Part shown: positions 19,763-29,835 of the stretch, one piece after another | Position numbering within the stretch: the stretch's first letter is position 1 | Layout: the number at the start of each line of letters is the position of its first letter | Made by a program: the position numbers and the translations under genes | The notes under the pieces: generated by a model | What the model was told of the DNA's origin: nothing | Database searches by the model: none | The model's input: only the letters and a program-made list of their open reading frames with translations | From: Rhodoferax sp. | GTDB lineage: Bacteria > Pseudomonadota > Gammaproteobacteria > Burkholderiales > Burkholderiaceae_C | Length of the DNA stretch: 47,498 nucleotides | NCBI RefSeq assembly: GCF_028714215.1 | Contig: NZ_JAQTMS010000041.1 | Coordinates: 1 to 47,498, forward strand | Direction: 5' to 3'

Positions 19763-20578
19763 ATGCCTGAATTGCCCGAAGTAGAAGTCACGCGTCTGAG
19801 TTTTGCCGATCGCATTGCCGGCGCAGAAGTGTTGTCCGTGTATTTGGGCAAGGCCTTGCGCTGGCCTTTGGGTTGTGCTCCCGCCAAGTTGGTGGGGCGA
19901 ACCGTGCAGGCAGTGCGCAGACGCGGCAAATATTTGCTGGTCGATCTTGATCAGGGCTTGTTGCTGGTGCATCTGGGCATGTCCGGCAGCCTGGGTTTTG
20001 CACGGCACCTGGCGGCCCTTGGCAAGCATGATCATTTCGAGATGCGCACCAGCCACGGCACGCTTCGACTGAATGACCCGCGCCGCTTCGGTGCCGTGGT
20101 TTACGTCGCCGGCGAAGACGCGCCGCAGGCCCGCAAGTTGTTGGGAAAACTTGGCATGGAGCCCTTGTCGGACGATTTTGATGTTGCCCGGTTCCATGCC
20201 GGTCTGAAGCGCCGCAAGACAGCCATCAAGCAAGTGTTGCTGGCGGGCGACGTTGTGGTCGGGGTGGGCAATATTTACGCTTCAGAAACACTTTTTCTGG
20301 CCGGTATCCGACCGACCTTGAATGCGGCCCGATTGAGCCGGCCGCGCGTTGCCCGACTTCATGCGGCGATCCGGGACGTACTGGGGCGTGCCGTGGCCGG
20401 GGGCGGCAGTACTTTGCGCAACTTCAGCAGCGCCGCCGGTGAATCTGGCCATTTTCAGCTCGAAGCCATGGTCTACGCCAGGGCCGGGCAGGCTTGCCGG
20501 GTCTGCGGGACAGCGATCAAATCCTTGCGCCAAGGTCAGCGTTCGACGTTTTACTGCCCCCACTGCCAAAAGGCCTGA
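19763..20578 (+). CDS. mutM: formamidopyrimidine-DNA glycosylase
   Basis: A 271-residue bifunctional DNA glycosylase/AP lyase that removes 8-oxoguanine and ring-opened purines. It keeps the N-terminal PELPEVE with catalytic Pro2 and Glu3 after Met removal, [10 protein letters not shown], and GGSTLRNF. The C-terminal zinc finger has the spacing CRVCG...YCPHC. It diverges from the exported TPR gene with 39 bases between start codons and is the first gene of a rightward operon with a dynamin-like GTPase and mutY. Confidence 0.97.
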   Translation: MPELPEVEVTRLSFADRIAGAEVLSVYLGKALRWPLGCAPAKLVGRTVQAVRRRGKYLLVDLDQGLLLVHLGMSGSLGFARHLAALGKHDHFEMRTSHGTLRLNDPRRFGAVVYVAGEDAPQARKLLGKLGMEPLSDDFDVARFHAGLKRRKTAIKQVLLAGDVVVGVGNIYASETLFLAGIRPTLNAARLSRPRVARLHAAIRDVLGRAVAGGGSTLRNFSSAAGESGHFQLEAMVYARAGQACRVCGTAIKSLRQGQRSTFYCPHCQKA

Positions 20579-20628
20579 GCGTTGCGCAGTCGCGCAGTGC
20601 TATATTGAAAATATTCAGGGGAGAAAAC

Positions 20629-22590
20629 TTGGCAACATCATTTGGCGAACAGTTCGATCGGCAGGTCACGTGGCGGCGTGAGTTTGCTCTTCGCCTGAAG
20701 TTGCTGGCCGAGTGGATGAAAGACCATGAACTGCTGGATGCCGCTCTGCTGGAGCGTTTGCAGCGTCTGGAAGCCAGGGTCCGCGCCGACAAGGTGATGG
20801 TGGCCTTTGTCGGCGAGTTCTCGCGCGGAAAATCAGAACTGATCAACGCCATTTTCTTTGCCGGCTATGGTCGCCGCATCATGCCCGCCAGTGCCGGACG
20901 GACCACCATGTGTCCCACCGAGATGGCGTATGACCCGGATGTGCCCTCTTGTTTGCGTTTGTTGCCGATAGAAACACGCCGGCAAGCCCAGTCGCTGATG
21001 GAATGGCGCAAGGTGCCGGAGCAATGGACGCGCATCGATCTCGATGAGAGCGACCCGAAGCAGTTGGCGCTGACGCTGGAAAAAGTGGCCGAAACCTTGC
21101 GTGTGACGCCCGACGAGGCCAGAACGCTTGGCTTCTGGCAAATCGAGGTGCCGCATGACAACCCGCCGCTGGACGCACAGGGCCTGGTGGAAATACCCAA
21201 GTGGCGTCATGCGCTGATCAATATCGCGCACCCCCTGTTGAAGCAGGGACTGGTCATTTTGGACACGCCGGGGCTCAATGCCATCGGCCCCGAGCCGGAA
21301 CTCACCGTCAGTCTGATTCCACAGGCGCAGGCCGTTGTTTTTGTGGTGGCGGCCGATACCGGCGTCACCAAATCGGATCTCTCGATCTGGCGCGAGCACC
21401 TGGTCACCGATCCGGATGAGAACAGTGCCAGGCTGGTGGTGCTCAACAAGATTGACACCTTGTGGGATGCTCTGAGTTCTGCCGCCCAGGTGGCGGAGCA
21501 ACTAGAGCGCCAGTGCGCGGCTACGGCCCAGATTCTGGGCGTCCCCCGCAGCCAGGTTGTGCCGGTCTCGGCGCAAAAGGGTTTGCTGGCCAAGGTGACG
21601 CAAGACCAGACCTTGCTGGAGAACAGTTGTCTGAGCTTGCTCGAAGAGTCCTTGAGCCGGGGCATCGTGCGTCAGCGGCAAAAAATACTCAGTGCCGCGG
21701 TATTCAGCGGGATTTCGGATTTGCGCAAGGAGAGCGGCCGGGTCATCAATATTCGCCGCCGTGACCTGACCGAGCAGATGATGGAACTCAAGGGTCTGCA
21801 GGGAAAGAACGCACCCGTGATCAGGAGCATGCGTGCCAGGATTGCCCAGGAGCAGATCGAGTTTGATCTGAGTGGCGCCAAGATCCATGCGCTGCGCTCG
21901 GTGCATCTGAAGTTGCTGCGTGAAATATTCAGACTGTTGAGTCCGGCCGTGCTGAAGAAGGAAATGACGCAACTGACCAAGGTGTTGCGGCATGAGGGAT
22001 TGAAGCTGGGTGTGAAGCGAGCCTACGGCGAGACCTTTGAGCAACTGCGCCAGGGCTTGCGCAAGGTTCAGGCCAGCGCCGCCGAAATCCAGGTCATGCT
22101 GGCGGCGACCTTTCGGCAATTGAATGCCGAGCACGGGTTTTCCTTGCAGGCTCCGCCGGACCCGTCGCTGGACAGCTATTTGCGCGATCTGGATCTGGTG
22201 GAACGCAACCATCTGCGCTACCTGGGTATCGGCAATCTCTTCCGGTTGGCGCAGCCCGAGTTTTCAGACCGACTGGTGCGCGCACTCTCTACCCGCCTGC
22301 GCACCATCCATGAAGCGGTGCTGGCCGATATTGAACTGTGGAGCAAATCCGCCGCCGCGCAACTTGATGTCCAGTTGCGTGAGCGGCAGCGGAACTTTGG
22401 CCGCCGCCTGGAGGCGATTGACCGCATCCAGCAAGCCGTCAGCGCACTGACAGACCAGTTGGCCGAAATTGCGGTCAGGATGGACGCCTTGCAGAAGCTG
22501 GAGGCCCGGTTGATGGCCTTGACCGACTATCTTGTGACTGCGACGGAGCGGCTTGCTCCCGAGCCGGCGCCCACCGCTGTTCTGGCTTGA
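20629..22590 (+). CDS. dynamin-like GTPase
   Basis: A 653-residue GTPase of the bacterial dynamin-like type. The P-loop is GEFSRGKS at 62-69, a switch-I Thr lies in AGRTTMCPTEM, G3 is DTPG at 212-215 and G4 NKID at 273-276. The C-terminal half is largely helical and coiled-coil, as in proteins that assemble on membranes. No clear transmembrane segment is seen, so membrane contact may be peripheral. The frame is open from 20494 inside mutM, but a TTG at 20629 preceded by AGGGGAG gives MATSFGEQF and is the chosen start. It lies 50 bases after mutM and six before mutY. Family members remodel or guard membranes; a link to oxidative damage is inferred from the operon. Confidence 0.88.
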   Translation: MATSFGEQFDRQVTWRREFALRLKLLAEWMKDHELLDAALLERLQRLEARVRADKVMVAFVGEFSRGKSELINAIFFAGYGRRIMPASAGRTTMCPTEMAYDPDVPSCLRLLPIETRRQAQSLMEWRKVPEQWTRIDLDESDPKQLALTLEKVAETLRVTPDEARTLGFWQIEVPHDNPPLDAQGLVEIPKWRHALINIAHPLLKQGLVILDTPGLNAIGPEPELTVSLIPQAQAVVFVVAADTGVTKSDLSIWREHLVTDPDENSARLVVLNKIDTLWDALSSAAQVAEQLERQCAATAQILGVPRSQVVPVSAQKGLLAKVTQDQTLLENSCLSLLEESLSRGIVRQRQKILSAAVFSGISDLRKESGRVINIRRRDLTEQMMELKGLQGKNAPVIRSMRARIAQEQIEFDLSGAKIHALRSVHLKLLREIFRLLSPAVLKKEMTQLTKVLRHEGLKLGVKRAYGETFEQLRQGLRKVQASAAEIQVMLAATFRQLNAEHGFSLQAPPDPSLDSYLRDLDLVERNHLRYLGIGNLFRLAQPEFSDRLVRALSTRLRTIHEAVLADIELWSKSAAAQLDVQLRERQRNFGRRLEAIDRIQQAVSALTDQLAEIAVRMDALQKLEARLMALTDYLVTATERLAPEPAPTAVLA

Positions 22591-22596
22591 CGGGCC

Positions 22597-23634
22597 ATGG
22601 CGATCGACTGGGCCACGCAAGTGGTGAACTGGCAGAAGGTTTCGGGACGCAACGATTTGCCGTGGCAGCGGACCCGGGACCCGTACCGGGTCTGGCTGTC
22701 TGAAATCATGCTGCAGCAGACGCAGGTGGCGACCGTTCTGGACTATTTTCCGCGTTTTTTAAAAGCTTTCCCCACCGTGGCGTCGTTGGCCGCGGCGCCG
22801 CTGGACCAGGTGCTGGGTTTGTGGAGCGGTCTGGGCTACTACTCCCGGGCCCGCAACCTTCATTCATGCGCCACCAGGGTGGTGGTTTTGCACGCCGGCC
22901 ATTTCCCCCAGACCGCCCAATTGCTGCAAACCTTGCCGGGGATTGGCCGTTCCACGGCGGGGGCCATTGCCGCTCTGTGCTTCGGTGAACGCAGCGCCAT
23001 GCTGGACGGCAATGTCAGGCGACTGTTGACCCGGGCACTGGGCTTTGAGGCCGATTTGTCGATTGCCGCCAATGAGCGCCAACTCTGGGACCTGGCATCG
23101 CAGTTATTGCCGACGCATGATTTGCAGCAGGCCATGCCGCGCTATACGCAGGGTGTGATGGATTTGGGCGCCACTGTTTGCACTGCCAGAAACCCCCGTT
23201 GCGGGGTCTGCCCAGTGGCAAAGTCCTGTCAGGCCCGGCGCCAAGGGGAGCCCGAGCGCTACCCGGTAAAGACGCGCAAAGTCAAGCGCAGTGCGCAATC
23301 GCTTTGGTTGCTGTGGGCCCGTACCGCGCAGGATGCTGTCTGGCTGAGCAAACGCCCGACGCCCGGCGTCTGGGGCGGGCTTTACTGTTTGCCCTTGTTC
23401 GACGGGCTCGATGCGCTGGCGGCGGCAGTGCCAAAGCGCTACCGAGGGGCACTGCATGAGGTGCCGGCTTTTACCCATGTACTGACCCACAAGGATCTGT
23501 ATCTGCACCCGGTCCAGGTGCAATTGCCGCGCTCGGCGATGCCGTCTTCGCAAGGGGCTTGGGTGGCGGCGCAGGAGTGGCCCAGCCTGGGCTTGCCGGC
23601 ACCGGTCAGAAAACTGCTGGCCTCGATCAGATAG
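22597..23634 (+). CDS. mutY: adenine DNA glycosylase
   Basis: A 345-residue glycosylase that removes adenine mispaired with 8-oxoguanine. Catalytic Glu36 lies in SEIMLQQTQ, the helix-hairpin-helix is [15 protein letters not shown], and Asp137 is in MLDGNVRR. The iron-sulfur cluster Cys are 195, 202, 205 and 211 in the classical C-x6-C-x2-C-x5-C spacing. The C-terminal NUDIX-like domain ([12 protein letters not shown]) recognises 8-oxoG. It starts six bases after the GTPase gene and converges on rapZ with an 8-bp overlap. With mutM in the same operon, two of the three arms of the 8-oxoguanine defence are co-transcribed. Confidence 0.97.
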   Translation: MAIDWATQVVNWQKVSGRNDLPWQRTRDPYRVWLSEIMLQQTQVATVLDYFPRFLKAFPTVASLAAAPLDQVLGLWSGLGYYSRARNLHSCATRVVVLHAGHFPQTAQLLQTLPGIGRSTAGAIAALCFGERSAMLDGNVRRLLTRALGFEADLSIAANERQLWDLASQLLPTHDLQQAMPRYTQGVMDLGATVCTARNPRCGVCPVAKSCQARRQGEPERYPVKTRKVKRSAQSLWLLWARTAQDAVWLSKRPTPGVWGGLYCLPLFDGLDALAAAVPKRYRGALHEVPAFTHVLTHKDLYLHPVQVQLPRSAMPSSQGAWVAAQEWPSLGLPAPVRKLLASIR

Positions 23635-24517
23635 CTTCCATTTCCCGGTGCCGCTTCAGCGTGATCCACTGGCCTTCAAACAGCTTCACCAGCTGTTCCA
23701 CCAGGTAAACGGAGCGGTGTTGTCCGCCGGTGCAACCGATGGCCACCGTGACGTAACTGCGATGGTCGCGTGCCAGCGCGTCAAGCCAGTGATGCAAAAA
23801 CTTCTGGATCTGTTCAAGCATCTGGGCCACGTCCGGCTGCTCCTTCAGGAAAGCGGCCACCGCCGCGTCCTGGCCCGTCAAGTGACGCAGCTCGGGCTCA
23901 TAGTGCGGGTTGGGCAGCATGCGTACATCGAACACGTAATCGGCATCGTTGGGAACACCGCGCTTGAAGGCAAAGGACTCGAACACCAGCGTCAACTGCT
24001 CGTTGGGCACTGAAATCAGCGACTTCACGTAGCTCTGCAATTGCGATGGACGGATGATGCTGGTGTCAATGACGTGAGCCTGGTCGCGCAGGTCGGTCAG
24101 TAGCTCGCGTTCCAATTCAATGGCATCCACCAGCGCCCGCCGCATGTCGCCCGAGTCGGGATCGGAGACCGCGTGTGACAGCGGGTGTTTGCGCCGGCTT
24201 TCGGAATAGCGTCGCACCAGCGTTCCGGTTCCGGCATCCAGAAACAGCGACTTGACCATGATCCCCTGGTCTCTCAGGACCGAGAGCTGCGCCGGCAGCA
24301 AGGGCAGCGAACTGGCGTTGCGCGCATCCATGGCAATCGCCACCCGGCTGGCGTTCTGCTGCCGTTCCAGCGCCACAAAGGGTACCAGCAATTCGGGCGG
24401 CAGATTGTCAACACAGAAGAAACCGGTGTCCTCCAGGGCATGCAGCGCCACCGACTTGCCGGAGCCCGACATGCCGGTGATCAGCACGACCTGTAAATTG
24501 GGAGTTTCGGATTTCAT
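23627..24517 (-). CDS. rapZ: RNase adapter protein RapZ
   Basis: A 296-residue nucleotide-binding protein (YvcJ/RapZ family). In enterobacteria RapZ directs RNase E to a small RNA controlling glucosamine-6-phosphate synthase; the exact role in betaproteobacteria is less clear. Walker A is GMSGSGKS at 15-22, and the C-terminal domain has [14 protein letters not shown]. The ATG at 24517 is used; the codon before it is TTG. It begins eight bases after recN in a leftward nadK-recN-rapZ operon. The usual PTS/rpoN neighbours of rapZ are absent. Confidence 0.95.
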   Translation of the reverse strand: MKSETPNLQVVLITGMSGSGKSVALHALEDTGFFCVDNLPPELLVPFVALERQQNASRVAIAMDARNASSLPLLPAQLSVLRDQGIMVKSLFLDAGTGTLVRRYSESRRKHPLSHAVSDPDSGDMRRALVDAIELERELLTDLRDQAHVIDTSIIRPSQLQSYVKSLISVPNEQLTLVFESFAFKRGVPNDADYVFDVRMLPNPHYEPELRHLTGQDAAVAAFLKEQPDVAQMLEQIQKFLHHWLDALARDHRSYVTVAIGCTGGQHRSVYLVEQLVKLFEGQWITLKRHREMEAI

Positions 24518-24525
24518 CAAATAAA

Positions 24526-26172
24526 TTATTGCAGTTGCAACATTTCCCTGGCGTGCGCCAGGGTCGTGTCCGAAAGGCGCTCACCGCCCAGCATGCGGGC
24601 CACTTCAGCCACCCGCTGCTCACCCCGGACCTCGTCGACCGAACTCAATGTAGTCTGTTTCTGTGTCATTTTTGTGACGACCAGATGCTGGTCGGCACTG
24701 GCCGCCACCTGGGGCAAGTGGGTCACCGCCAGCACCTGCCGGTCGATCCCCAGCTGTTTCATCAGGCGCCCTACCGTCTGCGCCACGGCGCCGCCCACGC
24801 CGGCGTCGATCTCGTCGAAAATCAGCGTCTGCGCGGTGCCTAACTGGCTGGTGGTAACGGCAATGGCCAGCGCCAAACGGGACAGTTCGCCGCCGGAAGC
24901 CACCTTGTTGACCGGCCTGGGGGTGCTGCCGGCATGCCCCGCCACCAGAAAACTGACGTCTTCAAGGCCGTGCTGCATGGGCTGCGCCGAGGCTTGCAGC
25001 GCCACCTCGAATTGGCCGCCCTGCATGCCAAGACCTTGCATCGCCTGGGCAATGGCCTTGGCCAGTTGCGGGGCCACCTTGGCGCGGGCGCGGGACAGCG
25101 TTTTGGCTTCCCGCAGATAGGCTTGCTGCGCCGCCGTCTGGGTCGCCTCCAGGCCGGCCAGATCGGTTGCGGCATCGAGTTTCCTCAGTTCCTGTTTCCA
25201 GGCCGCCAGCAGATCGGGCAACTCGGCCGGCGTGCGTTTGTAGCGCCGCGCCAGCGACAGCCACAAGGCCATGCGCGCATCGAGTTCAAGCAGGCGCTGG
25301 GGGTCCGGCTCGGTTTTGCGCAAATAGCTGCGCAGCCCGTGGACGGTGTCCTCCACCTGCGCCAGACTGGAAGACAAAACCTCTGTCAGCTCTTTGAAAT
25401 AGGGCTCAAGGTGCTCTTGTTGTTGTAGCAACTGGCAAGCGCCCAGAAGCGCGTTGCGGGCACTGTTGTCCTCGTCATCCAAACCGGCAAGCGCGCTTTG
25501 GGCGGCTTCCAGCAAGGCTTGGGCATGGGACAGGCGGCCATGCTCGGTGCTCAGGGCGTCCCACTCGTCGGGCAGCGGTGCCAATTTCTCCACTTCACTG
25601 ATCTGCCACGCCAGGCGCTCGCGCTCGGTCTGCAAGGAGGCTTGCGCTGCCTGCGCTTGCGCCAGATCGCCTTGCGCTTGCCGCCACTGTTGCCAAAGGC
25701 CGGCCAGGCTGGCGGTCGAGATGCCGGCGTAGGCGTCCAGCAGGCCTCTGACGGCGTCGGCCCGGGTCAAGCTCTGCCAGGCGTGCTGGCCATGAATATC
25801 GAGCAGTTGCTCGCCAAGCTCGCGCAACTGCGTGGCGGTGGCCGGGCTGCCGTTGATCCAGCCGCGGCTCTTGCCCTGCAGGTCCAGCGTGCGGCGCAAT
25901 AAAAGCGTCTCGCCGACCTCGAAACCGGCCGCTTCCAGCCAGCCGGCCAAGCCATCGTCGGCGTCAAACTCGGCGCTGACATCGGTACGGTCGGTGCCTT
26001 CGCGGATCGCGCCGACATCGGCGCGGCCGCCGGTGACCAGTTGCAGGGCGTCGATCAGGATCGACTTGCCGGCACCGGTCTCGCCCGTGAGCACCGTGAA
26101 ACCGCCGGCCAGCTCCAGATCGAGCTCGCTCACGATGACGAAATTGCGCAAGACGATGCGTCGCAAACTCAC
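24526..26172 (-). CDS. recN: DNA repair protein RecN
   Basis: A 548-residue SMC-like ATPase for double-strand break repair. Walker A is GETGAGKS at 30-37; two long coiled-coil arms occupy roughly 150-370. The C-terminal half has the ABC-type signature [12 protein letters not shown] and Walker [13 protein letters not shown]. The start is GTG at 26172 with AAGGAG upstream, two bases after the nadK stop. No LexA-type CTGT-N8-ACAG box was seen before the operon, unlike E. coli recN. Confidence 0.96.
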   Translation of the reverse strand: MSLRRIVLRNFVIVSELDLELAGGFTVLTGETGAGKSILIDALQLVTGGRADVGAIREGTDRTDVSAEFDADDGLAGWLEAAGFEVGETLLLRRTLDLQGKSRGWINGSPATATQLRELGEQLLDIHGQHAWQSLTRADAVRGLLDAYAGISTASLAGLWQQWRQAQGDLAQAQAAQASLQTERERLAWQISEVEKLAPLPDEWDALSTEHGRLSHAQALLEAAQSALAGLDDEDNSARNALLGACQLLQQQEHLEPYFKELTEVLSSSLAQVEDTVHGLRSYLRKTEPDPQRLLELDARMALWLSLARRYKRTPAELPDLLAAWKQELRKLDAATDLAGLEATQTAAQQAYLREAKTLSRARAKVAPQLAKAIAQAMQGLGMQGGQFEVALQASAQPMQHGLEDVSFLVAGHAGSTPRPVNKVASGGELSRLALAIAVTTSQLGTAQTLIFDEIDAGVGGAVAQTVGRLMKQLGIDRQVLAVTHLPQVAASADQHLVVTKMTQKQTTLSSVDEVRGEQRVAEVARMLGGERLSDTTLAHAREMLQLQ

Positions 26173-26174
26173 GA

Positions 26175-27071
26175 TCAGGCTACTCCTTCGTTCCAGTGCA
26201 ATTTTTGCCGCAACGTATCAAAGTAGGACCAGCCCTTGGGGTGCAGAAAGCGGACGTGGTGTTTGGAGCGCGTCACCACGATGCGGTCGCCGTGCAGCAG
26301 CGAGGCCAGCGATTGCATGTCGAAACTGGCGCTGGCATCCCGCCCGGCCACTATTTCAATCGCAATCTCGGTGGCATTGGCCAGCACGATGGGCCGATTC
26401 GACAAGGTATGCGGCGCGATCGGCACCAGCACCCAACCCGGAATGGAAGGGTGCAACAAAGGCCCGCCGGCCGACAGCGAGTAAGCGGTGGAACCGGTGG
26501 GCGTGGCAATGATCAGGCCATCGGCGCGCTGATTCGCCACAAAATGCCCGTCCACCTCGACCCGCAGTTCAACCATGCCCGAGGTGGCGCCCCGGTTCAC
26601 CACCACATCGTTCATGGCCAGGGCGTTGAATACGCTGTGGCCCTCGCGCATGACTTTGGCATTGATCAGGCTGCGATGGTCTTCCTCAAACTCGCCGCGC
26701 AGCATGGGCGCCAGCACCGACTTGTAACTGCCCAGCGGGATGTCGGTGATGAAGCCCAGCCGTCCCTGGTTGATGCCGATCAGCGGCACGCCAAAATGGG
26801 CCAGTTGACGGCCAATGCCCAGCATGGTGCCGTCGCCGCCCACTACCAGCCCCAGATCGCATTGCTCTCCAATGGCCTGGACACCCAGTGCCGGATAAGC
26901 CGAAATTCCCATGTTGTGCGCCGTGTCGTGCTCGAAAACCACCGCGCAACCCTGGGCCTGCAAAAATTGGGCAATGTCCTCCAGCGCGCCGCGCGAAGAC
27001 GCGCCCGACGCCTCCGATGCGACGGTCTGGTACTTGCCGATCAATGCGACGAGCGGGAATTTAGATTTCAT
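26175..27071 (-). CDS. nadK: NAD kinase
   Basis: A 298-residue ATP-NAD kinase making NADP. It has the GGDGTMLG motif at about 78-85, [10 protein letters not shown], and the C-terminal [16 protein letters not shown] segment. The ATG at 27071 ([15 protein letters not shown]) is preferred to an in-frame TTG six bases upstream. It diverges from hrcA with only 28 bases between start codons, so the two promoters must overlap, and it leads the nadK-recN-rapZ operon. The nadK/hrcA pairing is common in Burkholderiales. Confidence 0.96.
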   Translation of the reverse strand: MKSKFPLVALIGKYQTVASEASGASSRGALEDIAQFLQAQGCAVVFEHDTAHNMGISAYPALGVQAIGEQCDLGLVVGGDGTMLGIGRQLAHFGVPLIGINQGRLGFITDIPLGSYKSVLAPMLRGEFEEDHRSLINAKVMREGHSVFNALAMNDVVVNRGATSGMVELRVEVDGHFVANQRADGLIIATPTGSTAYSLSAGGPLLHPSIPGWVLVPIAPHTLSNRPIVLANATEIAIEIVAGRDASASFDMQSLASLLHGDRIVVTRSKHHVRFLHPKGWSYFDTLRQKLHWNEGVA

Positions 27072-27099
27072 TCTCAAATTACATCACTAAAATGACCTG

Positions 27100-28104
27100 A
27101 TGCTGGATGACCGTGCCAAGTTGTTATTGAAAGCGCTGGTTGAGCGCTACATTGCCGAAGGGCAACCGGTGGGTTCGCGTACCCTCTCGAAAGCTTCCGG
27201 GCTGGACCTGTCGCCCGCCACCATCCGCAACGTCATGTCCGATCTGGAAGATCTGGGCTTGATTGTCAGCCCGCATACCTCGGCCGGACGCATCCCGACG
27301 GCGCGCGGCTACCGCCTGTTTGTCGACACCATGCTGACGGTGCAGCGGGGGCAGTTGGCGGCGCACAGCCTGGCGCCCGACCAGCCGCAAAAAGTGATAT
27401 CCAATGCGGCCAACCTGCTCTCCAGCCTGTCCCAGTTTGTCGGGGTTGTGATTGCGCCGCGCCGCTCTTCCGTTTTTCGCCACATCGAATTCCTGCGGCT
27501 CTCGGAGCGGCGTCTGCTGGTGATCATCGTGTCGCCCGAGGGCGACGTGCAAAACCGGGTGATTTTCACCGAGCTGGATTATTCGCAGACCCAGCTGGTC
27601 GAAGCGGCCAATTACCTGAACAGCAATTATGTCGGGCTGGCGATCGAACAGGTGCGCGAGCGCCTGCAGCGCGAGGTCGAGACTTTGCGTTCTGAAATTG
27701 CCAGCCTGATGCAGGCGGCGGTGGCGGTAAGTTCCGATGCCATCTCGGAGACGCAGGACGAAGTGGTTATTTCAGGTGAGCGCAATCTGCTGGCCGTCAC
27801 CGATTTTTCGAACGACATGGGACACCTGCGGCGGGCCTTCGAACTGTTCGAGCAAAAAGCCCAGCTGATGCGCCTGCTCGACATTGCCGGCCAGGCCGAG
27901 GGGGTACGGATCTTCATTGGCGGCGAGAGCCAGGTGGTGCCTTTTGAAGACCTGTCCATCGTCAGCGCGCCCTACGAAGTCGATGGCCAAGTGGTCGGTA
28001 CCCTGGGCGTCATCGGTCCGACCCGCATGGCCTACGACCGCATGATCCAGATTGTGGACATCACCTCCAAATTGGTCAGCAACGCGCTGAGCCATCACAA
28101 GTAG
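27100..28104 (+). CDS. hrcA: heat-inducible transcription repressor HrcA
   Basis: A 334-residue repressor of groESL and dnaK operons that binds CIRCE elements. It has the N-terminal winged helix ([41 protein letters not shown]), the inserted dimerising domain and the GAF-like C terminus ending [13 protein letters not shown]. No CIRCE repeat was seen in this window, so its targets lie elsewhere. A tRNA with CAU anticodon begins 25 bases after its stop. Confidence 0.96.
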   Translation: MLDDRAKLLLKALVERYIAEGQPVGSRTLSKASGLDLSPATIRNVMSDLEDLGLIVSPHTSAGRIPTARGYRLFVDTMLTVQRGQLAAHSLAPDQPQKVISNAANLLSSLSQFVGVVIAPRRSSVFRHIEFLRLSERRLLVIIVSPEGDVQNRVIFTELDYSQTQLVEAANYLNSNYVGLAIEQVRERLQREVETLRSEIASLMQAAVAVSSDAISETQDEVVISGERNLLAVTDFSNDMGHLRRAFELFEQKAQLMRLLDIAGQAEGVRIFIGGESQVVPFEDLSIVSAPYEVDGQVVGTLGVIGPTRMAYDRMIQIVDITSKLVSNALSHHK

Positions 28105-28128
28105 GCCCTTACAATCCCAGCTTCGGTC

Positions 28129-28205
28129 GGGACATTAGCTCAGTTGGTTAGAGCAGAGGACTCATAATCCTTTGGTCGTAGGTTCAAGTCCTACATGTCC
28201 CACCA
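28129..28205 (+). tRNA. tRNA with CAU anticodon, probably tRNA-Ile2
   Basis: A 77-nt cloverleaf with encoded CCA: acceptor GGGACAT/ATGTCCC, D arm GCTCAGTTGGTTAGAGC, anticodon loop CTCATAA and T arm GTAGGTTCAAGTCCTAC. The CAU anticodon could belong to elongator Met or to Ile2, which is lysidine-modified to read AUA. The T-loop TTCAAGT and the segment around GACTCATAATC resemble enterobacterial ileX more than elongator Met, so Ile2 is favoured. Initiator Met is excluded by the paired acceptor end. A -10-like TACAAT lies at 28110-28115. Confidence 0.9.
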
Positions 28206-28235
28206 TCCCCTACGCCCACGGACTGACGTGCCGCC

Positions 28236-29135
28236 TTATTTGGCGGCCGATGCGGCGGATGTAGCGGATGACGCTGCTGCCGCCGGTGCTGGCGCTGCCG
28301 CTGCGACGATCTCGATCTTGGCTTTGGCCTTCAGGTCGTCGAGTTGCTTCTTCAGGTTCTGCTGCTGCAATTGCTGGGACAGGTTGGATTTGACCTGTTC
28401 CAAGGGCGGCGCTTCGATCGGCTTGGAATCTTCCAGCAGGATGACGTGGTAGCCAAACTGGGATTTCACCGGTTCCAGGGTGAACTTGCCTTTTTCCAGT
28501 TTGCTCACGGCGGCGCCGAATTCGGGCACCATGCGGCTCAAATCAAACCAGCCCAGATCGCCGCCGGCCGCTTTGGAGCCGGTGTCTTTGGACTTTTCCA
28601 TGGCCAGCTTGGCGAAGGCGCCGGCATCTTTTTTGAGCTTGGCGATGATGTCCTTGGCGTCGGCTTCTTTATCGACCAGGATATGGCGTGCCTTGTACTC
28701 GCTGCCGGTAATGGTGGCCTTGATGCGCTCGTATTCGGCTTTCACGGCGTCGTCGCTGACGGGGTTGGTTTTGATGTAGTCCTGCACGTAGGCATTGGCC
28801 AGAACCGATTGCCTGACCATTTCCAGCCGCTCCGTCACCTCGGGCGATTTGTCCAGCCCCTTCTTGACCGCTGCCTCGGCAATCACCATTTGCATGGCCA
28901 GTTGGTCGATGATGGCGGCTCGGGTTTCCGGGCTGTCCGGCTTGCCGGAAGCCGCACCCTGCTTGATCAGCATGTCGATACGGGTCTTGCCGATTGCCGT
29001 ACCGTTGACGGTGGCCACAGTGGTGTCATTCGGGGCTGACGCCGCGGGCTTTGGACTCAGATCGGTGTTGCAGGCGGCCAAGGTCAGCAAAGACACTGCG
29101 CCGAGGGCGAGAATTCCAGATTTCATCGATTTCAT
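28236..29135 (-). CDS. parvulin-type peptidylprolyl isomerase lipoprotein
   Basis: A 299-residue envelope foldase. A signal with lipobox LTLAAC gives lipid-anchored Cys22, followed by a short flexible linker. Residues about 40-140 form a SurA/PrsA-like N-terminal chaperone region. Residues about 145-240 form the parvulin rotamase domain (YKARHILVDKEADA, GGDLGWFD, TLEPVKSQFGYHVILLED). The end is a low-complexity Ala/Ser/Pro tail. Some family members also carry the name EpsD when linked to exopolysaccharide genes, but none are present here. Two nearby ATGs exist (29135 and 29126); the first fits AAGG spacing. Confidence 0.92.
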   Translation of the reverse strand: MKSMKSGILALGAVSLLTLAACNTDLSPKPAASAPNDTTVATVNGTAIGKTRIDMLIKQGAASGKPDSPETRAAIIDQLAMQMVIAEAAVKKGLDKSPEVTERLEMVRQSVLANAYVQDYIKTNPVSDDAVKAEYERIKATITGSEYKARHILVDKEADAKDIIAKLKKDAGAFAKLAMEKSKDTGSKAAGGDLGWFDLSRMVPEFGAAVSKLEKGKFTLEPVKSQFGYHVILLEDSKPIEAPPLEQVKSNLSQQLQQQNLKKQLDDLKAKAKIEIVAAAAPAPAAAASSATSAASAAK

Positions 29136-29276
29136 TCAAGGGACCTTGGAGTAGTTAAAGCCCTTAATTGTCGCCGACAAGCCTTCATGGGTGCACTGCC
29201 ACCTCATGGCGCCGGAAGAACGCGAGGGAAAGAGGCTGGTCGAGAAGGGTTGCCAGGGTTCAAATCGCCGTACCCG

Positions 29277-29660
29277 CTATTCAGTGTTCCAGCTTTTTTG
29301 CAAATCCCGGCGATCCCGTTTGGTCGGCCGGCCATGGGCCAGGGTCAGGGCCGGCTCCGGGCTCAGGCGATTGCGCTCCAGCACCCGGGCTCTGTTGTCC
29401 AGGCTGTCAGGCGTTTCTTCGTACAGTTGTTGCGCCAGCGGGGCCGGCCCGCGCTGTTCGCTCAGGTCTTTCACGATCACGGTCCGGGGTATCTTGGCCT
29501 GCATGACGGTAATCAGGTCGCCGACCCGGATTTCCCTGGATGCCTTGACATCGCGCTGGTCCATTTGCACCTGTCCATGGTTGACCGCATCGCTCGCCAG
29601 GGAGCGCGTCTTGAAAAACCGTGCGGCCCACAACCACTTGTCGATTCGGATTTTGTCCAT
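29277..29660 (-). CDS. hslR: ribosome-associated heat shock protein Hsp15
   Basis: A 127-residue S4-domain RNA-binding protein. Residues 3-65 match Hsp15: IRIDKWLWAARFFKTRSLA, then VKASREIRVGD. The second part has RTVIVKDLSEQRGPAP and LYEETPDS, and the basic tail ends in RPTKRDRRDLQ. In E. coli, Hsp15 rescues 50S subunits carrying nascent chain-tRNA after heat shock. It is read leftward 141 bases from the parvulin gene and probably independently. Confidence 0.94.
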   Translation of the reverse strand: MDKIRIDKWLWAARFFKTRSLASDAVNHGQVQMDQRDVKASREIRVGDLITVMQAKIPRTVIVKDLSEQRGPAPLAQQLYEETPDSLDNRARVLERNRLSPEPALTLAHGRPTKRDRRDLQKSWNTE

Positions 29661-29835
29661 GCATTGATAGATCAGGTTTCACCCACCGGTCCAGGCGCTC
29701 GCTCCCATCACGGGGCAAGGCACTGAGTCAGCGGGACTATACCTCCCCGAAGCGCTGGCAGTCCTCGTGAGCCTGGCCAGGCACCGCCGCAAACCCATAT
29801 CATGTGGCCTGCTCTTTGACTTCTTTGGAATCTCC

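Noticed and set aside
27071..27100. A CIRCE element or LexA box between nadK and hrcA
   Set aside because: The 28 bases contain neither the TTAGCACTC-N9-GAGTGCTAA repeat nor CTGT-N8-ACAG.
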